Under the pieces are notes generated by a model. It was not told where the DNA came from and did not search any database. It worked only from the letters and a program-made list of their open reading frames with translations. The position numbers and the translations under genes are program-made. Positions 23,720-31,249 of a stretch of 44,920 nucleotides of DNA are shown here, piece after piece (positions within the stretch are counted from its first letter, which is position 1; the number at the start of each line of letters is the position of its first letter). This DNA comes from CAZRXG01 sp964603985 (GTDB lineage Bacteria; Chloroflexota; Anaerolineae; Aggregatilineales; UBA3940): positions 1 through 44,920 of the forward strand of contig CAZRXG010000036.1 of NCBI GenBank assembly GCA_964603985.1, in the 5' to 3' direction.

Positions 23720-24649
23720 CTACTCCCTCACCTCGATCACGCTCCCCACCCCGACCGGCACGAAGTCCTCTCCGTACTCCTCTGCGAACATCGCGATGGC
23801 CTGATCGCCCGTGCAGTGACACGGCCCGACTTTCTCCACCTCCATCGCCCGGAAGTCCTCCAGGATGGCCTTGATCTGCGCCTCGCTCTTGCTCCCCAGG
23901 TGGAACCCGCCCATCACCAGGTACACGGGGCCGCCGAACAGTTCCTTAGCCCGCGCCACGATCTGCGCGATGCCGGGGTGCGCGCACCCGGTGACGATCA
24001 CCAGCCCCCTGCCCGTCTCGATCACCAGCGCGTGCTCGCCGGGCGGCCCGCTCATCTGGCCGGTGGTGTACATCCCGTCGGCCAGCGCCTGCCCCGCCTC
24101 GACCTCGGTCACCGTCGTGATCCGGCCCACCGTCTCCCCGAAGTGGGCCGAGAAGGCCGGGATCAGGTACACCTCCGGGCGCGCCCCGGTCGCCAGCAGG
24201 CCCTCCAGCCCGCCGGTGTGATCGCCGTGCGGGTGCGAGAGTGCCACGCGCTCGATCTGCGCCGGGTCGATGCCCAGGATGTCCATGTTGCCCAGCAACG
24301 TCGGCCCGTCGCCGCCGGTGTCCCACAGCAGCCTCTGGCCCCGGTACTCGATCAGCGCCGAGAAGCCCCACGCCGTCGTCAGCCGGGGATCGTGGACGTA
24401 GTTATCGTACACCACCGTGATGGTCAGCACGTCTTCCGCTGCGGTCACAGCCTCACCCTCCTTCTCGACCATCGTCGCAGTCGCGGCGGGCGGCGCGTCT
24501 GCCGGTGCCTCGACCCCCGGCTCGGCGACCTCCGGCTCGGCGGCCTCCGGCGGGCCGATCTCGGCAGCGGTCGGCTGTGGTGCGTCCGTCGGCTCCGCCC
24601 GGCACGCGACCAGCAGCGCCAGCCCGATCAATGGTAATCCCCGTCTCAT
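23720..24649 (-). CDS. Exported MBL-fold hydrolase lipoprotein
   Basis: A 309-residue protein. A signal peptide with lipobox (LIGLALLVAC, Cys16) and an Ala/Pro/Glu-rich linker (residues 20-65) precede a metallo-beta-lactamase-fold domain. That domain has the zinc motif SHPHGDHTGG, a later VTGCAHPGI and MGGFHLG, and the ending GPCHCTGDQAIAMF. These match the subgroup labelled dihydropterin-ribofuranosyl-aminobenzene-phosphate synthase-like (methanopterin pathway name), but the true substrate in bacteria is unknown, and an exported lipoprotein form is unlikely to make a pterin. The ATG at 24649 follows GGAGGG. The gene lies 62 bp downstream of amrS. Confidence 0.82.
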   Translation of the reverse strand: MRRGLPLIGLALLVACRAEPTDAPQPTAAEIGPPEAAEPEVAEPGVEAPADAPPAATATMVEKEGEAVTAAEDVLTITVVYDNYVHDPRLTTAWGFSALIEYRGQRLLWDTGGDGPTLLGNMDILGIDPAQIERVALSHPHGDHTGGLEGLLATGARPEVYLIPAFSAHFGETVGRITTVTEVEAGQALADGMYTTGQMSGPPGEHALVIETGRGLVIVTGCAHPGIAQIVARAKELFGGPVYLVMGGFHLGSKSEAQIKAILEDFRAMEVEKVGPCHCTGDQAIAMFAEEYGEDFVPVGVGSVIEVRE

Positions 24650-24711
24650 CTCAGCCCTCCCCCGATAACACCTCCAGCAGGATGCGCGCCGCCTGCTCGA
24701 CCATTGAGCAG

Positions 24712-25779
24712 CTACTCCCCATCCATCCCCACCCCGGCGATGGCCGTCCCGCAGTCCGGGCAGCACCCCCCGCGCACCGCGTTAGACAGCACCCCGAACC
24801 CGTGCCGCCGGATCAGCGTGCGCCCGCACCCAGGGCAGATCGTGTCCTCGTGGCCCTCACCCGGCACATTCCCCACGTAGACGTAGCGCAGGCCCTCCTC
24901 CAGCCCGATCTCCCTGGCCCGCCGCAGCGTCTCGACCGGCGTGAAGGGGCGGTCGGTCATCTGGTAGGCCGGGAAGAAACGGCTGATGTGCCACGGCGTG
25001 TCCACCCCCAGCTCCTGCGCGACGAATTTGGCCGCGTCCCGCAGCTCGGACGGGTCGTCGTTCAGATCGGGAATCACCAGCGTCGTCACCTCGACCCACA
25101 CGCCCAGCCGCTTCATCGTCTTCAGGCTGTCCAGGATCGGCTGGAGCCGCGCCCCGACGTGTCGTTTGTACGTCTCGTCGCGGAAGGCTTTCAGGTCTAC
25201 GTTGGCCCCGTCTAGGTAGGGGTCGAACGCTTCCAGCATCTCCCCGGTCATGTAGCCGTTGGTCACGTAGACGTTCGCAATCCCGGCCTCGTGCGCCAGC
25301 CGCGCCGTGTCGTATGCGTATTCGAAGAAGATCGTCGGCTCGGTGTACGTGTAGGCGATGCTCCGGCTGCGGCTGCGCTTTGCCCCCGCGACGACCGCCT
25401 CCGGCGGCAGCCACTTCCCGGCGATCTGGTCGCGCTCGCGCGGCATCTGCGAGATCTGCCAGTTCTGGCACCACTCGCAGCGGAAGTTGCAGCCCGCCGT
25501 CGCGATTGAGTAGGCCGCCGTGCCGGGGTAAAAGTGGAACAGCGGCTTCTTCTCCACCGGGTCGACGTTGGCGCTGACCGCCCGTCCGTACACCAGCGTG
25601 TAAAGCGTGCCCCCGACGTTCTGCCGCACCTTGCACACGCCCAGCTTGCCGTCCGCGATGTAACAGTGCTGCGCGCACAGGTGGCACCGCACCGCGCCGT
25701 CCTCCTCGACTTCGTACAGGCGCGCCTCGTGGCGCTCTCCCCCGGCGTCCGTTCCCCTGCCGTCGCCCTTACCGATCAT
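24712..25779 (-). CDS. amrS: AmmeMemoRadiSam system radical SAM enzyme AmrS
   Basis: A 355-residue radical SAM protein. N-terminal Cys motifs (RCHLCAQHCYIADGKLGVCKVRQN) are followed by CNFRCEWCQNW, the CxxxCxxC motif that binds the SAM 4Fe-4S cluster. A C-terminal CPGCGRTLI...CCPDCG pair resembles a zinc-binding or auxiliary cluster site. This matches the AmrS family of the AmmeMemoRadiSam system, usually found with Memo and AMMECR1 proteins; neither is in this window. The exact reaction is not established. The start at 25779 follows GGAAGGA; an in-frame GTG/ATG further upstream is less likely. Confidence 0.85.
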   Translation of the reverse strand: MIGKGDGRGTDAGGERHEARLYEVEEDGAVRCHLCAQHCYIADGKLGVCKVRQNVGGTLYTLVYGRAVSANVDPVEKKPLFHFYPGTAAYSIATAGCNFRCEWCQNWQISQMPRERDQIAGKWLPPEAVVAGAKRSRSRSIAYTYTEPTIFFEYAYDTARLAHEAGIANVYVTNGYMTGEMLEAFDPYLDGANVDLKAFRDETYKRHVGARLQPILDSLKTMKRLGVWVEVTTLVIPDLNDDPSELRDAAKFVAQELGVDTPWHISRFFPAYQMTDRPFTPVETLRRAREIGLEEGLRYVYVGNVPGEGHEDTICPGCGRTLIRRHGFGVLSNAVRGGCCPDCGTAIAGVGMDGE

Positions 25780-25874
25780 GGTTTCCTTCCATTCACACAA
25801 ATCACACAAACCCACGCGCTCCGCCGCGCATAGGAGGCCAGTTGCCTTGATGCGAACCGGCTTCGGGAAGCGGC

Positions 25875-26513
25875 TCAGGCCGGTTTGATGTCCAGCACCG
25901 GCGTGCCGTCGATGGCGTCCAGCCCCCGCACACGCAGCACGCTGCCTTCAATCGCCAGCAGGTCCACCACCGTCACCCCAATGGCGTTGGGGCGGTTTGG
26001 GCTGCGCGTGGCGAAGACGCCGCGCAGTGGACGGCTCCTGTCACCTCGCGGGTGCAGCTTCAGAGCGTAGCCCTGAGAGCGGTGGAAAGAGAACACGACG
26101 GCGATCCGACGGCCCGGCTCCAGACCGTCCAACCCTTCGGTCAGGGTGGGGTCGAGGACGATGCGCGATTCGCCGGAGCGCATCTCTTCCATCGGCGTTG
26201 ACATGTCGAAGTCGTTCTCGACGCGGCCTATTGCCTCGTAGGTGATAGGCTCTCGCTCTTTCTGGGGCGGGACAGGGCAGGCGTTGGAGAAGGTGGCGAC
26301 CATGACCACCCCGCCCTGTCCGGCCACGTGCACGAAGGCTTCCTGCAAGGCGGCGAAGATGGCCGCGTCGTCGCCGGTGATCAGGCTGCTCATCGCCCCC
26401 GGCTCAACCTCCAGGCCGTGCTTCCGGAAGATCCGGAGCGCCTCGTCAATCGCGGGGGCGAGGGACTCCTGTCCCAGCGGGTACAGGCTGACCTGTGCTG
26501 CGGTGCCGATCAC
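25875..26513 (-). CDS. YkoF-domain / TrmO fusion protein
   Basis: A 212-residue two-domain protein. Residues 1-85 (GTAAQVSLYPLGQESLAPAI...SSLITGDDAAIFAAL...VATFSNACP) match the YkoF family, which binds thiamine or hydroxymethylpyrimidine. Residues about 90-212 match TrmO/TsaA (YaeB), the SAM-dependent methyltransferase that forms m6t6A37 in tRNA: RGVFATRSPNRPNAIGVTVVDLL, then LDAIDGTPVLDIKPA. TrmO domains usually continue past DIKPY for a dozen residues, so this one stops slightly early. The start is GTG. It sits in a directon between the receiver array and amrS. The two domains have no known functional link. Confidence 0.8.
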   Translation of the reverse strand: MIGTAAQVSLYPLGQESLAPAIDEALRIFRKHGLEVEPGAMSSLITGDDAAIFAALQEAFVHVAGQGGVVMVATFSNACPVPPQKEREPITYEAIGRVENDFDMSTPMEEMRSGESRIVLDPTLTEGLDGLEPGRRIAVVFSFHRSQGYALKLHPRGDRSRPLRGVFATRSPNRPNAIGVTVVDLLAIEGSVLRVRGLDAIDGTPVLDIKPA

Positions 26514-26575
26514 GTCCTGCCGTCCTTTCTACTCGCTCAACTCCACGACCGGGCCGTCCGGTTCACCGGTCGTCC

Positions 26576-27079
26576 TCACCGGCCAGCCTTTAACACCGCC
26601 GCTACCCTTTTGACGAGGTCGGCGGGAGCGATCGGAACGGACCAATAGTCCTCCGCGCCCAGATCGAGCGCCTGCCGTGCTACATCCCTGGGGGACAATA
26701 TGATGACGGGGATTGTGCTGAGGGCCGGGTTGGCCTTCAGACGCTCCAATGCCTCTAACCCATCCATACCTGGCATCGCAATATCCATCAAGATCAGGTC
26801 GGGCAGCAGGTTTTCCGCCATTTCCAGCGCCTCGAAGCCATCTTTTGCGCCGGCAACGCGGTAGCCTGCATGCTCAAGTATCAGGCACACGAGGTCAACC
26901 GTCACGGGGTCGTCATTGACGTGCAGAATCAACGGCAGACGCGCGGTCTTTGTCCCCGGCACGCCTTGCCCCCGGTATTCAAGCGCCCACTTGAGGGTGA
27001 TAGAGCAGTTGGCGCACTTCACCGCGCCCGGGTCGTTCTTGTGCCCGCACTTTGGACATTCAATCGGTGGGTCATCCAT
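26576..27079 (-). CDS. Zinc-ribbon plus single receiver protein (array copy 1)
   Basis: A 167-residue member of a four-gene tandem array. Cys8, Cys11, Cys22 and Cys25 form a zinc ribbon (CPKC...CANC). A receiver follows with acidic pair (NDDP), phosphoacceptor Asp in LILMDIAMPGMDG and Ser in VIILSP. The conserved Lys before the last helix is replaced (YWSVPIAP). Unlike copies 2-4 it lacks the second, degenerate receiver and ends after the first. The ATG at 27079 follows GGGGGGAAGGACA. The first 290 bp of the gene are identical to copy 2, pointing to very recent duplication or gene conversion. Confidence 0.85.
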   Translation of the reverse strand: MDDPPIECPKCGHKNDPGAVKCANCSITLKWALEYRGQGVPGTKTARLPLILHVNDDPVTVDLVCLILEHAGYRVAGAKDGFEALEMAENLLPDLILMDIAMPGMDGLEALERLKANPALSTIPVIILSPRDVARQALDLGAEDYWSVPIAPADLVKRVAAVLKAGR

Positions 27080-27105
27080 TGTCCTTCCCCCCTCAACGAT
27101 CCAAT

Positions 27106-28020
27106 TCACCGGTCGCCCTCATCGGCCAGCGCCGCCCGCAAGACCTCCAACAGCCTTTCGGCCTCGAAGGGGCCTGTGTAGGTGCCGTGCGCCCCCAGCT
27201 CGACGGCGCGCCGGTGAAGCTCCGGCTCCGGCTCTTCCGCCAGCATCACCACCGGTATGTCGCTGGCACCGGGATCGGCTTTCAGTCTGGCGAGCAGATC
27301 CAGCCCTGATATGCCAGACAGGTGGAATGCCACCAGGATCATGATGGGTTTCGAATGCACAGACCGCCGGGCGCTGCGTAAGGCCCTCCTGCCCTTCTTC
27401 ACCGTCGACACGTCATACCCCACAGACCGCAGGAATTCCGTCACTTCGGCAAACGGGGTCGGGGTTGCGCTTTGCACGAGCATGATGTGGGGCGGCGGGG
27501 CACCGGTTCCTAACACCGCCGACACCCCCTTGACGAGGTCGGGGGGAGCGATCGGAAGGTGCCAATAGTCCTCCGCGCCCAGATCGAGCGCCTGCTGTGT
27601 TATGCCCTCCCCGCTCCTGGCAGTCAACACGGCACTCAACATGACGACGGGGATTGTGCTGAGTGTGGGATTTGCCTTCAGATGCTCCAGTGCCTCTAAC
27701 CCGGTCATACCCGGCATCATGATATCCAGCAAGATCAGGTCGGGCAGCAGGTTTTCCGCCATTTCCAGCGCCTCGAAGCCATCTTTTGCGCCGGCAACGC
27801 GGTAGCCTGCATGCTCAAGTATCAGGCACACGAGGTCAACCGTCACGGGGTCGTCATTGACGTGCAGAATCAACGGCAGACGCGCGGTCTTTGTCCCCGG
27901 CACGCCTTGCCCCCGGTATTCAAGCGCCCACTTGAGGGTGATAGAGCAGTTGGCGCACTTCACCGCGCCCGGGTCGTTCTTGTGCCCGCACTTTGGACAT
28001 TCAATCGGTGGGTCATCCAT
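27106..28020 (-). CDS. Zinc-ribbon, receiver and pseudo-receiver protein (array copy 2)
   Basis: A 304-residue protein. The zinc ribbon has Cys8, 11, 22 and 25. Receiver 1 (residues about 48-172) keeps D56/D57, phosphoacceptor D99 and S129 but has Leu155 in place of Lys (YWHLPIAP). Receiver 2 (about 178-300) has no acidic pair, Ala231 where the phosphoacceptor should be (ILVAFHLSGISG) and Gly in place of Lys (YTGPF), so it cannot be phosphorylated in the normal way. There is no DNA-binding domain. It is separated by 26 bp from copies 1 and 3. It probably works through protein contacts, with the zinc ribbon as the binding or sensing part. Confidence 0.85.
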   Translation of the reverse strand: MDDPPIECPKCGHKNDPGAVKCANCSITLKWALEYRGQGVPGTKTARLPLILHVNDDPVTVDLVCLILEHAGYRVAGAKDGFEALEMAENLLPDLILLDIMMPGMTGLEALEHLKANPTLSTIPVVMLSAVLTARSGEGITQQALDLGAEDYWHLPIAPPDLVKGVSAVLGTGAPPPHIMLVQSATPTPFAEVTEFLRSVGYDVSTVKKGRRALRSARRSVHSKPIMILVAFHLSGISGLDLLARLKADPGASDIPVVMLAEEPEPELHRRAVELGAHGTYTGPFEAERLLEVLRAALADEGDR

Positions 28021-28046
28021 TGTCCTTCCCCCCTCAACGATCCAAT

Positions 28047-28952
28047 TCACCGGTCGCCCTCATCGGCCAGCGCCGCCCGCAAGACCTCCAACAGCCTTTC
28101 GGCCTCGAAGGGGCCTGTGTAGGTGCCGTGCGCCCCTAACTCGACGGCGCGCCGGTGAAGCTCCGGCTCCGGCTCTTTCGTCAGCATCACCACCGGTATG
28201 TCGCCGGTGCCGGGATCGGCTTTCAGTCTGGCGAGCAGATCCAGCCCTGACATGTCAGACAGGTTGAACGCCACCAGGATCATGATGGGCCTCGAATGCA
28301 CAGACTGCCGGGCGCTGTGTAAGGCGCTCTCGCCTTCCTTCGCCGTTGACACGGAATACCCTACCGACCGCAGGAACTGCGTCACCTCGGCAAACGGGCT
28401 CGGGCTTGCACTTTGCACGAGCATGACGTTGGGCAAAGGGACACTGGCCCCCAGCACCGCCGACACCCCCTCGACTAGGCTGGGGGGATCGAGCGGAAGG
28501 TACCAATAGTCTTCCGCACCCAGATCGAGCGTCTGCTTTATTACGTCCTCCAGGAGCGTGGCGGCCAACATGACGACGGGGATCGTGCTGAGGGCAGGGT
28601 CTGCCTTCAGACGTTCCAACACCTCTACCCCGGTCATACCCGGCATCATGATATCCATCAGGATCAGGTCGGGCAGCAGGCTTTCCGCCATCTCCAGCGC
28701 TTCGAGACCATCTTTTGCGCTGGCAACGCGGTAGCCCGCACGCTCAAGCACGATGCGCACGTAGTCAACCAGCGAGGTGAAGTCATCGACGTGCAGAATC
28801 AGCGGCGGGCGCGTGGCCTTCGTCCCCGGCATATCCCGGCCCCAGTACTTAAGCGCCCACTTGAGGGTGATGTGGCAGTTGGCGCACCTCAAAGCGTCTG
28901 GATTGTTTTCGTGTCCACACTTTGGACACTCAATTGGTGGGTTGTCCGCCAT
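28047..28952 (-). CDS. Zinc-ribbon, receiver and pseudo-receiver protein (array copy 3)
   Basis: A 301-residue paralog with the same order as copy 2: a zinc ribbon (CPKCGHENNPDALRCANC), a receiver with HVDDFTSLVD, Asp in LILMDIMMPGMTG and Leu for Lys (YWYLPLDP), and then a pseudo-receiver with ILVAFNLSDMSG, where Ala replaces the Asp. The last 30 codons and the intergenic spacer before copy 2 are identical in DNA to the corresponding part of the copy 2/copy 1 junction. The ATG at 28952 has a GGAAAGGA site. Confidence 0.85.
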   Translation of the reverse strand: MADNPPIECPKCGHENNPDALRCANCHITLKWALKYWGRDMPGTKATRPPLILHVDDFTSLVDYVRIVLERAGYRVASAKDGLEALEMAESLLPDLILMDIMMPGMTGVEVLERLKADPALSTIPVVMLAATLLEDVIKQTLDLGAEDYWYLPLDPPSLVEGVSAVLGASVPLPNVMLVQSASPSPFAEVTQFLRSVGYSVSTAKEGESALHSARQSVHSRPIMILVAFNLSDMSGLDLLARLKADPGTGDIPVVMLTKEPEPELHRRAVELGAHGTYTGPFEAERLLEVLRAALADEGDR

Positions 28953-28977
28953 GTCCTTTCCTCCTCAACGATCCGGG

Positions 28978-29886
28978 TCACGGGTCGCCCTTATCGTCCA
29001 GCGCCGCCCGCAGAACCTCCAGCAGCTTCTCGGCATCAAAAGGGCCTGTGTAGGTGCCGTGCGCCCCTAACTCGACGGCACGCCGGTGAAGCTCCGGCTC
29101 CGGCTCTTTCGCCAGCATCACCACCGGTATGCTGTCGGCATCAGGGTCGGTCTTAAGTTTAGCGAGCAAATCCAGCCCCGACATGTCGGCCAGATGGAAT
29201 GCAGACAGGATCACGACGGGTTTCGAACGCGCAGGCTGCCGGGCGCTGTGTAAGGCGCTCTCGCCTTCCTGTGTGGTTGATACCCAATATCCCACCGAGC
29301 GCAGGAACTGCGTCATTTCGGCAAACGGGTTCGGGCTTGCGCTTTGCACGAGCATGGCGTGGGGCAGCGAGGCATCAACCCCCAGCACCGTCGACACTCC
29401 CTCGACCAGGTCGGCGGGGGGGAGCGGAAGGTGCCAATAGTCCTCCGCGCCCAGGTCGAGCGCCTGCTGTATCACGTTCCGCCCACGCGTGGCGGTCAGC
29501 ATGACGACGGGGATTGCGCTGAGGGTAGGGTCTGCTTTCAGACGCTCCAATACCTCCAACCCGCTCATACCCGGCATCTTGACATCCATCAAGAGCAGGT
29601 CAGGCAGCAGGTCTGCTGCCAGTTCCAACGCCTCGGAGCCATCGTTTGCATTTACAACACGGCAGCCCCCCATAAGCTCCAGCACCATGCTCACGAGGGC
29701 AATACACCCGTCGTCGTCGTCGGCGTGTAGAATCAGCGGTGAGCGGGTGGCCTTCGTCCCCGGCACGCCCTGGCCCCAGTACTTAAGCGCCCACTTGAGG
29801 GTGATGTGGCAGTTGGCGCACGTCGCCGCGCCCGGCTCGTTCTTGTGCCCGCACTTTGGACATTCAATCGGTGGGGTGTTCGCCAT
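28978..29886 (-). CDS. Zinc-ribbon, receiver and pseudo-receiver protein (array copy 4)
   Basis: A 302-residue paralog, the most diverged of the array. The zinc ribbon is CPKCGHKNEPGAATCANC. Receiver 1 has an expanded acidic patch (HADDDDGCIA), phosphoacceptor Asp in LLLMDVKMPGMSG, Thr in VVMLTATRG and Leu for Lys (YWHLPLPP). Receiver 2 has ILSAFHLADMSG (Ala for Asp) and YTGPF. The start could be either of two adjacent ATGs (29886 or 29889) behind AAGGGAAAAGG. It overlaps the end of the HEAT-repeat gene, so the two are translationally linked. Confidence 0.84.
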   Translation of the reverse strand: MANTPPIECPKCGHKNEPGAATCANCHITLKWALKYWGQGVPGTKATRSPLILHADDDDGCIALVSMVLELMGGCRVVNANDGSEALELAADLLPDLLLMDVKMPGMSGLEVLERLKADPTLSAIPVVMLTATRGRNVIQQALDLGAEDYWHLPLPPADLVEGVSTVLGVDASLPHAMLVQSASPNPFAEMTQFLRSVGYWVSTTQEGESALHSARQPARSKPVVILSAFHLADMSGLDLLAKLKTDPDADSIPVVMLAKEPEPELHRRAVELGAHGTYTGPFDAEKLLEVLRAALDDKGDP

Positions 29887-31171
29887 CATCCTTTTCCCTT
29901 GACCGCCCGTCTTCACCGGCCAGCGCCGCCCGCACCTCGTCGCGGCGCGCCGGCAGGCCGTACATCTCCAGCAGGTTGCTGTGCAGCATCCACGCCAGGT
30001 CGCACTCGATGACCAGCACCAGCACGCGCCGCTGCTCCGGCGTCAGCGTGCGCACGTCACGCTTCACGCCGGGCACATCGTACAGCCTGCCGGAAGCCCG
30101 CGCCTCCTCCGGAGTTTCCCACGAATACACCCGGAACGCCATCCGGCTGTTGTCCGGCCTGTCGACCGGGTAGTCGTCGGGTAGGCGGGTATAGTATACC
30201 TCTGGTCCCTTGTAATCGTGCGTGCGCACGATCAGGTGCGGGCGAATGAAGCCGTAAAACGCCAGGTCGAGCAGCGCCCGCGCGATCTCGTGCGCGTCCT
30301 GTGGCTGCTGCACCTGCGACAGAACCTCCTCCAGAACGGCGGTGCGGTGGTCGAGGTGGAGAAACCGCAGCCCGTCCAGCGCATCCCTGAGCGCCAGCGA
30401 GGCCCCCGCCGCGCTGTCGTAGCGCACGTAGCGGGCGGGATCAAGCAGCACGTCTCTGAGAATGCCGACCATCACGTCCGACATCTCCACCGTGTCGCGC
30501 AGAAAGTCGAGCAGCGCCAGCGCCGCGCGGAAGCGCACCTTATCGTGCTCCGGAGGCTCCAGCAGTGTCTTCAAGAAGGCGACCGCCCCCTCGTACTGGT
30601 CGACGTCCAGGGGAAGCTTAAGAAGATAGCGGTCGACCAGGAACTGCCCCAGGCCGGTCACCATCTCGGCTTTGACCTGCGGGTCGGTCTCCCGCGCGAC
30701 CGCTGCTTGCAACGGCTCCTGCACGGCCTGATCCCACAGCTCATCCTTGATCGCCACGATCAACTCAAAGGCCAGCTGCCTGGCCAGGGGGGTGGGGTGA
30801 TTCAGCAGGTCAATGTAGACCGGAATCCCCTCCTTCACGTTCAGGAGCGTCTGCCGCTCGTCGCCCCCGTACCAGCTTTGTTCCACGTCCCGGCGGCAGG
30901 GGGTCGTGATGCCCACCATCATCGCCAGGATTTCGACCTTGTCCTGTACGGCCTCCGCTTGCAGCAGCTCGATCAGGAAGGGGATCACGTAGGGCGTCAC
31001 CTCGTAGATGCTGCCCTGATGGTTGCTGAACTCCCACAGCTCCTCAAGCGCCTGCTGGCGGATTTCCCGGTCGTCCGACGCCAGGTCGCGTATCCACCCC
31101 GGGAAGTCGCCCGCCTTCCCGTGCGAATGACTGATGTTCTCCCAGTCGATCCGGTCCAGTCCTTCGAGCAT
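29864..31171 (-). CDS. HEAT-repeat protein
   Basis: A 435-residue soluble helical-repeat protein. The opening (GLDRIDWENISHSHGKAGDFPGWIRDLASDDREIRQQALEELWEFSNHQGSIYEVTPYVIPFLIELL) is typical of a HEAT-repeat group found in many bacteria, some near polymorphic-toxin loci. At least six helical repeats can be followed to about residue 300. A charged C-terminal part follows (ECDLAWMLHSNLLEMYGLPARRDEVRAALAGE). No enzyme motif is visible. It is the first gene upstream of the receiver array and overlaps it by 23 bp, so it may be a scaffold for those proteins; that is inference. Confidence 0.78.
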   Translation of the reverse strand: MLEGLDRIDWENISHSHGKAGDFPGWIRDLASDDREIRQQALEELWEFSNHQGSIYEVTPYVIPFLIELLQAEAVQDKVEILAMMVGITTPCRRDVEQSWYGGDERQTLLNVKEGIPVYIDLLNHPTPLARQLAFELIVAIKDELWDQAVQEPLQAAVARETDPQVKAEMVTGLGQFLVDRYLLKLPLDVDQYEGAVAFLKTLLEPPEHDKVRFRAALALLDFLRDTVEMSDVMVGILRDVLLDPARYVRYDSAAGASLALRDALDGLRFLHLDHRTAVLEEVLSQVQQPQDAHEIARALLDLAFYGFIRPHLIVRTHDYKGPEVYYTRLPDDYPVDRPDNSRMAFRVYSWETPEEARASGRLYDVPGVKRDVRTLTPEQRRVLVLVIECDLAWMLHSNLLEMYGLPARRDEVRAALAGEDGRSREKDDGEHPTD

Positions 31172-31249
31172 GTCAACCCCTCCTGAGACGGAGCCTGAAA
31201 GGGGAAGGAGATAAGGTTGTGCCAGGCCGCCGCTGCGCCACTCCGCCCC

